From Candidatus Cloacimonadota bacterium (GTDB lineage: Bacteria > Cloacimonadota > Cloacimonadia > Cloacimonadales > TCS61): a DNA stretch of 9,053 nucleotides. This document shows, one piece after another, positions 5,045 to 9,053 of this stretch. The stretch covers positions 1-9,053 of the forward strand of contig JAIORR010000098.1 in NCBI GenBank assembly GCA_021108055.1, in the 5' to 3' direction. The notes beneath the pieces are model-generated. The model saw nothing but the letters and a program-made list of their open reading frames with translations. It searched no databases and was not told the origin of the DNA. Numbering within the stretch: position 1 is the stretch's first letter; the number at the start of each line of letters is the position of its first letter. The position numbers were made by a program, and so were the translations under genes.

Positions 5045-6358
5045 ATGTCAAACCAGCTTTCGTTATTCGATAAAAAAATAAAACCAACCAATATTCCGTT
5101 CGCAGAGAAGATACGTCCGCAAAATCTCGATGAAATGTTCGGTCAGGAAAAACTGCTGAAAATAGATTCACAGCTTAGAAATATGATCGAAACGGATAAT
5201 TTCAGTTCGTTCATTTTGTGGGGACCTCCGGGAACGGGAAAAACAACCATCGCCAGGATCATCGAGCGGCATACAAATAAAATGTTCATTTCGTTCAGTG
5301 CGGTTCTTTCCAGCATTAAAGATGTAAAAAGTGTGATGAAACAAGCAGAATATTTACTGCAAACTCAAAATAAAAGTACCATCCTTTTCATCGATGAGAT
5401 CCACCGTTTCAATAAATCGCAGCAGGATGCTTTCTTACCTTATGTGGAATCCGGAGCGATCATCCTGATCGGGGCAACCACGGAAAATCCCTCGTTTGAA
5501 ATAATTTCACCGCTTCTTTCCCGCTGCCACGTTTTTGTGTTGGAACAGCTTTCCAATGATGATATTGAAAAAATCCTGGCTCAGGCGGTTTCCAAAATAG
5601 AAAAAGAAATAAGGTTTGAAGAAAGCTGCATTCCTTATCTTGCTGAACAAAGCGGCGGAGATGCCCGCAAAGCTTTGAATTATCTGGAAAGCATTATTAA
5701 AAATATCAAACCCGAACAAAAAATTAATGTGGAATTCATTTCCAAAATCCTTACGAAGAAAGCAATGTTCTACGATAAAGACAGGGAAGAGCATTACAAC
5801 GTTATTTCTGCTCTGCATAAATCTCTTCGCGGCAGCGATCCGCAAGCAGCACTTTACTGGTTAGCAAGAATGCTGGAAGCCGGAGAAGACCCGATGTATG
5901 TGGCACGCCGTTTGGTGCGATTTGCTTCCGAAGACGTGGGACTTGCCGATCCGAATGCGCTGGTTCAGGCAATTGCGGTAAAAGAGACCGTGCACTTTCT
6001 GGGGATGCCGGAAGCAAATGTTGCGCTGGCGCAACTTGTCGTCTATCTGGCGACCGCACCAAAGAGCAATGCACTCTATACATCCTACAAAAAAGCTGCT
6101 GAAGATGCACAAAAAACCAGTCATCTCGGTGTACCGTTCCAGATAAGAAATGCTCCTACCAAACTAATGAAAAACCTCGATTACGGCAAAGATTATAAAT
6201 ATGATCATCAATATGAAAATGCCTATTCATACCAGAAATATTTCCCGGATAAAATGAAAGAAAAAATATATTATAAACCATCGAAATTCGGCTTTGAAAA
6301 GGAAATACAGAAAAGACTGGATTGGTGGGAAAAGCTGAAGGAGAAAGAAAACAAATGA
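5045..6358 (+). CDS. rarA: RarA (MgsA) AAA+ replication-associated recombination ATPase
   Basis: A 437-residue cytoplasmic AAA+ ATPase of the RarA/MgsA/WRNIP1 family, which acts at stalled replication forks and DNA ends. Visible motifs are Walker A GPPGTGKT (60-67), Walker B ILFIDE (113-118) with the HRFNKSQQD segment after it, sensor 1 GATTENPSF (143-151), the SR finger at R160, and GGDAR sensor 2 (204-208). The RarA-specific C-terminal part starts near DREEHYN (246-252) and includes the YWLARMLEAGEDPMYVARRL block. Length is normal for the family. The N-terminus is MSNQLSLF; QLSLF at 4-8 fits the beta sliding-clamp binding consensus, suggesting recruitment to the clamp (inference). The ATG at 5045 has AAGGA at 5034-5038. 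The stop overlaps the next gene's ATG (ATGA), so at least three genes may share this transcript. Confidence 0.96.
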   Translation: MSNQLSLFDKKIKPTNIPFAEKIRPQNLDEMFGQEKLLKIDSQLRNMIETDNFSSFILWGPPGTGKTTIARIIERHTNKMFISFSAVLSSIKDVKSVMKQAEYLLQTQNKSTILFIDEIHRFNKSQQDAFLPYVESGAIILIGATTENPSFEIISPLLSRCHVFVLEQLSNDDIEKILAQAVSKIEKEIRFEESCIPYLAEQSGGDARKALNYLESIIKNIKPEQKINVEFISKILTKKAMFYDKDREEHYNVISALHKSLRGSDPQAALYWLARMLEAGEDPMYVARRLVRFASEDVGLADPNALVQAIAVKETVHFLGMPEANVALAQLVVYLATAPKSNALYTSYKKAAEDAQKTSHLGVPFQIRNAPTKLMKNLDYGKDYKYDHQYENAYSYQKYFPDKMKEKIYYKPSKFGFEKEIQKRLDWWEKLKEKENK

Positions 6359-8043
6359 AATATTTAATAATATTTTTTATATTATTCTCTATAATTTCAT
6401 TATCAGCAAATGAAATCCTGGTTTCCGTAAAAAACCCGGATAATTCGGTTAAAAAATGGGTTGAAGAACAAAATATAGAGATCATCATTTTCCAGGAGAA
6501 TGAACTGCTCGATATCATCATCGATGAAAAGCAGTTAGCTTATCTACAACGAAATCGATATGAATTTGAAATTTTATCGACCGAAGAACAGCGGCTTCGA
6601 GATATTGCAGGCTATAGGAATTACGAAGAGGTAACAACCGAATTACAATCAATCGCATTGGCTCATCCAGGTATAACTCAATTAACCACTCTGGGAAATT
6701 CAACCTGTTACGATTATTATTTGGGAGGAGACAGCGATTATTCCGATTTTCAGTTTGAAGTCTGGTGTCTTAAACTTTCCGATAATCCGCAAGTGAATGA
6801 AGATGAGCCGAATATCTTCTATGCTGCGGAAATTCATGCACGCGAACCGATCAGCCTGGAAGTTGATATGTATATTCTGAACTACCTTGTTTCCAATTAT
6901 GGAGTTATAGATAGTGTAACAGCCTGGATAGACAGCACTCAGATCTGGTTCATTCCCCTGATGAATCCTGATGGACATAAACTTGTAACCGAAGGCTGGC
7001 ACACATATCACCGCAAAAATATGCGAGATAATAATGCCAACGGAATACCCGATTACAGCTCAGCAGATGGTGTTGACCTGAACCGTAATTTTGGTTATGT
7101 TTGGGGAGATAATGGCGCTTCTAATGATCCTAATTCAAATTTATATCACGGACCTTATGAATGGTCGGAACAAGAATCTGTGTTTGCCAGGGATTTGATC
7201 TGCGCTCATAAATTCTATGCCGGAATAACTTATCATTCTTATGGTCAATGGGTTTTATATCCTCTCGGACATCTTCCCGGAGTTTGTTCTTACGACCATG
7301 AAATTATGGATGAACTTGCAGTTGATATGGCTGCAACTATTCCCCGCATCAGTGGTGGCGGATATTACACGCCAATGCAGGCAGTCGATTTTGGTTACAC
7401 CTGCCAGGGAACAATGGGAGATTGGGGTTACGCCGAGCAAAGAATCTTTGCATATACAATTGAATTGGCAACCACATTTATTCCACCGGAAAGTCAGGTC
7501 GATCAAATTTGCATGGATAACCTGCAAGCCGCTCTTATAATGCTGGATAGAATAAACCATTCAACTGTGACCGGAAATATTACAAATGAAAATAATGAAC
7601 CGATCATTACAGAGATTTATGTAACAGAGATCGATAGTGTAAGCGGAATGACGAGTGTCGAGCCGGTTCGAAGCGACAGCACTTTCGGCAGGTATTACCG
7701 GCTTCTTTTACCGGGAAATTACACTTTCACTTTTCATAAAGATAATTACGCAGATATTATAAAAAGCAATATCACCGTCAGTGAAGATTTTGTTACAGAA
7801 CTCGATATTTGTTTGAAACCGGAATTCATTAATTCCCAAAACATTAATATCTTTATAGAAAGTGGTTTTGTCCACTTACAGTGGGAAGATGAAGCAGATT
7901 ATGATTATGAAATCTATTCTTCCGGTAATCCTTATACTGATTTTGAATTGAATACTTCCGGTATGTTTATAGCAAATAGTCATTGGAAAGAAGTTTTATC
8001 GGAGAACAAAAAGTTTTTTATGATCAAAAGAATTCCTGCCTGA
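6355..8043 (+). CDS. secreted M14-family zinc carboxypeptidase with C-terminal beta-sandwich modules
   Basis: A 562-residue exported metallopeptidase. A signal peptide (1-18) with a hydrophobic core and probable cleavage after SLSA is followed by a prodomain-like stretch to about 80 and the M14 catalytic domain (about 85-400). Zinc ligands are H161 and E164 (HARE) and H294 (TYHSYG). Substrate-binding residues are R220 (HRKN), N243 and R244 (DLNRNF), and the catalytic glutamate is E370 (TIELATTF), so the site looks complete. After it come a carboxypeptidase-regulatory-like domain (about 400-482: TVTGNI to NITVSED) and a fibronectin-III-like tail (about 490-562: VHLQWEDEADYDYEIYSSG). There is no recognisable C-terminal sorting signal. 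The ATG at 6355 overlaps the rarA TGA by 4 nt and follows AAGGAG (6338-6343). Starting further upstream would put charged residues ahead of the signal peptide. Substrate specificity is not predictable here. Confidence 0.92.
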   Translation: MKYLIIFFILFSIISLSANEILVSVKNPDNSVKKWVEEQNIEIIIFQENELLDIIIDEKQLAYLQRNRYEFEILSTEEQRLRDIAGYRNYEEVTTELQSIALAHPGITQLTTLGNSTCYDYYLGGDSDYSDFQFEVWCLKLSDNPQVNEDEPNIFYAAEIHAREPISLEVDMYILNYLVSNYGVIDSVTAWIDSTQIWFIPLMNPDGHKLVTEGWHTYHRKNMRDNNANGIPDYSSADGVDLNRNFGYVWGDNGASNDPNSNLYHGPYEWSEQESVFARDLICAHKFYAGITYHSYGQWVLYPLGHLPGVCSYDHEIMDELAVDMAATIPRISGGGYYTPMQAVDFGYTCQGTMGDWGYAEQRIFAYTIELATTFIPPESQVDQICMDNLQAALIMLDRINHSTVTGNITNENNEPIITEIYVTEIDSVSGMTSVEPVRSDSTFGRYYRLLLPGNYTFTFHKDNYADIIKSNITVSEDFVTELDICLKPEFINSQNINIFIESGFVHLQWEDEADYDYEIYSSGNPYTDFELNTSGMFIANSHWKEVLSENKKFFMIKRIPA

Positions 8044-8063
8044 TTCCAAGAAAATTAAAAAAG

Positions 8064-8957
8064 ATGATGGAAGAGACACAATTTAACCTAACCTCTATTA
8101 AGGCAAAAACACTTCTTTCCTACGTTAAACAACCCGACACCTGGTTCGGGTTGAAATACGGCATGAACCTCTATCGTGGTTGCCAGCATCAGTGCATCTA
8201 TTGCGATACAAGAAGCGAATGTTACCAGATCGAGAATTTCGAAAACGAGATATTGATAAAAGAGAATGCTATCGAGCTTCTGCGAAAGGAACTTGCTTCC
8301 AAACGGAAAAAAGGAGTCATCGGGCTGGGATCGATGAATGATCCTTATATGCCTGTGGAAAAGGAATTTGGACTTACGGCGCAGGCTCTTGAAGTGATTG
8401 CGGAATTCCGCTTTCCGATTCACATTATCACAAAAAGTGATCTGGTCTTAAAAGACCTGCAGATTATCAAAAAGATCAACAAAGTTTATGCGGCGGTCAG
8501 CTTTACGGTTACAACAGCAGATGACGAATTGGCAAAGATCATCGAACCGGCTGCTCCATCTCCATCCGAACGTTTTCGAGCAATGAAAATGCTGTCTGAT
8601 AACGGAATTCTGAGCGGTGTTGTCATGATGCCTATTCTTCCTTTTATCGAGGATAATGAAGAGAACATTTCTAATATTTTGAAGCAAGCACACAAATCTA
8701 AGGCAAAGTATATTATTCCTTCCTTTGGTATGACTCTGCGCAACCGGCAGAGAGAATATTATTACAAAAAACTCGATAAGCATTTTCCCGGATTACGTCA
8801 GAAATATATAAGAAAATTTGGGGATAACTACAGTTGCTCTGCTAATAACGTTACACAGCTAAAGCAAATCTTTGAACGATTATGTCACAGCTTTGGAATA
8901 TCACAACAGATGATACTTTATGAACAGAAAATAGAAGAGCAATTGAGCCTGTTTTAA
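8064..8957 (+). CDS. SPL-family radical SAM protein with C-terminal QLSLF
   Basis: A 297-residue cytoplasmic radical SAM enzyme of the spore-photoproduct-lyase-like family (COG1533 type). The [4Fe-4S] motif is GCQHQCIYCD, with cysteines at 40, 44 and 47 (CX3CX2C). Other blocks are LKYGMNLYRGC, GSMNDPY (89-95), ITKSDLVLKD (122-131), AVSFTVTT, EPAAPSPSERF, and a C-terminal CSANN...LKQIFERLCHSFGI segment. It begins 20 nt after the carboxypeptidase stop; the frame is open back to 7983 inside that gene, but family alignment starts just after 8064. ATG 8067 is an equal alternative, and no good ribosome binding site is visible, so translation may be coupled. The last five residues are QLSLF, a sliding-clamp-binding consensus also present at the RarA N-terminus. 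The true substrate of this family branch is not known to me; DNA photoproduct repair or another radical reaction on nucleic acid is inference. Confidence 0.88.
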   Translation: MMEETQFNLTSIKAKTLLSYVKQPDTWFGLKYGMNLYRGCQHQCIYCDTRSECYQIENFENEILIKENAIELLRKELASKRKKGVIGLGSMNDPYMPVEKEFGLTAQALEVIAEFRFPIHIITKSDLVLKDLQIIKKINKVYAAVSFTVTTADDELAKIIEPAAPSPSERFRAMKMLSDNGILSGVVMMPILPFIEDNEENISNILKQAHKSKAKYIIPSFGMTLRNRQREYYYKKLDKHFPGLRQKYIRKFGDNYSCSANNVTQLKQIFERLCHSFGISQQMILYEQKIEEQLSLF

Positions 8958-8990
8958 GAAATTGCAATTAATTTCCATATTTTATTGTTT
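8958..8990 (+). terminator. possible weak terminator after the radical SAM gene
   Basis: GAAATT (8958-8963) and AATTTC (8970-8975) form a 6-bp stem with a GCAATT loop directly after the TAA stop, followed by the T-rich CATATTTTATTGTTTT. The stem is nearly all A-T and the tail is interrupted, so termination efficiency is doubtful. Confidence 0.3.
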
Positions 8991-9029
8991 TATCCCATAA
9001 ATGATAAGGAACATAAGAAGCCCGCGACA

Positions 9030-9053
9030 GATTTGATTTACGATTTATGATTT
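9030..9053 (+). repeat. heptanucleotide GATTTAY repeat at the right edge, incomplete
   Basis: GATTT (9030-9034), GATTTAC (9035-9041), GATTTAT (9042-9048) and GATTT (9049-9053) form a period-7 series cut by the window end. A short tandem repeat begins here in intergenic DNA, and its full copy number cannot be seen. The stretch between the last gene and this repeat shows no other gene. Confidence 0.5.

Noticed and set aside
4709..5171. Minus-strand open frames across the non-coding region before rarA
   Set aside because: They run through the palindromes and into rarA or the lipid kinase gene, and show no protein-like pattern.
5802..6124. Two overlapping minus-strand open frames inside rarA
   Set aside because: They are opposite the conserved C-terminal domain of RarA, low-complexity in composition and without family features.
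7983..8063. Start of the radical SAM protein at TTG 7983 inside the carboxypeptidase gene
   Set aside because: The extra 27 residues show no family similarity, and a 61-nt overlap would be unusual; ATG 8064 or 8067 fits the family start.

Overview
The window is AT-rich, densely coded bacterial DNA with every gene on the + strand. Gene content suggests a diderm of the FCB/Cloacimonadota type. The evidence is a YfhO-family membrane protein of the kind seen in Bacteroidota and relatives, a secreted M14 carboxypeptidase with a C-terminal 'Y.IY.S..PYT.F' module, and a short RsmI-like methyltransferase. Cloacimonadota is my best guess from general style; no rRNA or other marker in the window settles it.

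Layout. (1) 71-3146: yfhO-like gene followed by a short rsmI-like methyltransferase overlapping it by 17 nt, probably one transcript. (2) 3190-3766: a compact RelB/DinJ-YafQ type II toxin-antitoxin (TA) module with its own promoter, a 20-bp operator palindrome lying between the -35 and -10 boxes, and a 1-nt overlap between antitoxin stop and toxin GTG start. (3) 3796-4741: a hairpin-forming repeat and then a diacylglycerol/lipid kinase family gene. (4) 4742-5044: a 303-nt non-coding stretch packed with palindromes, a short direct repeat, a degenerate partial match to the earlier hairpin, and a T/G-rich periodic tract just before rarA. (5) 5045-8957: a tight three-gene run of rarA (AAA+ recombination factor), a secreted M14 zinc carboxypeptidase (ATGA overlap) and an SPL-family radical SAM protein (20-nt gap). 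(6) 8958-9053: a weak hairpin after the last stop, then a heptanucleotide repeat running off the right edge.

How the genes may work together. The TA pair is a self-contained accessory cassette between housekeeping genes. The notable link is in the rarA run: RarA begins MSNQLSLF and the radical SAM protein ends EQLSLF. QLSLF matches the known sliding-clamp (DnaN) binding pentapeptide consensus. That raises the inference that both proteins dock on the replication clamp and that the radical SAM enzyme belongs to DNA maintenance, even though a secreted peptidase gene sits between them. I found no CRISPR array, tRNA, rRNA, transposase or phage gene.
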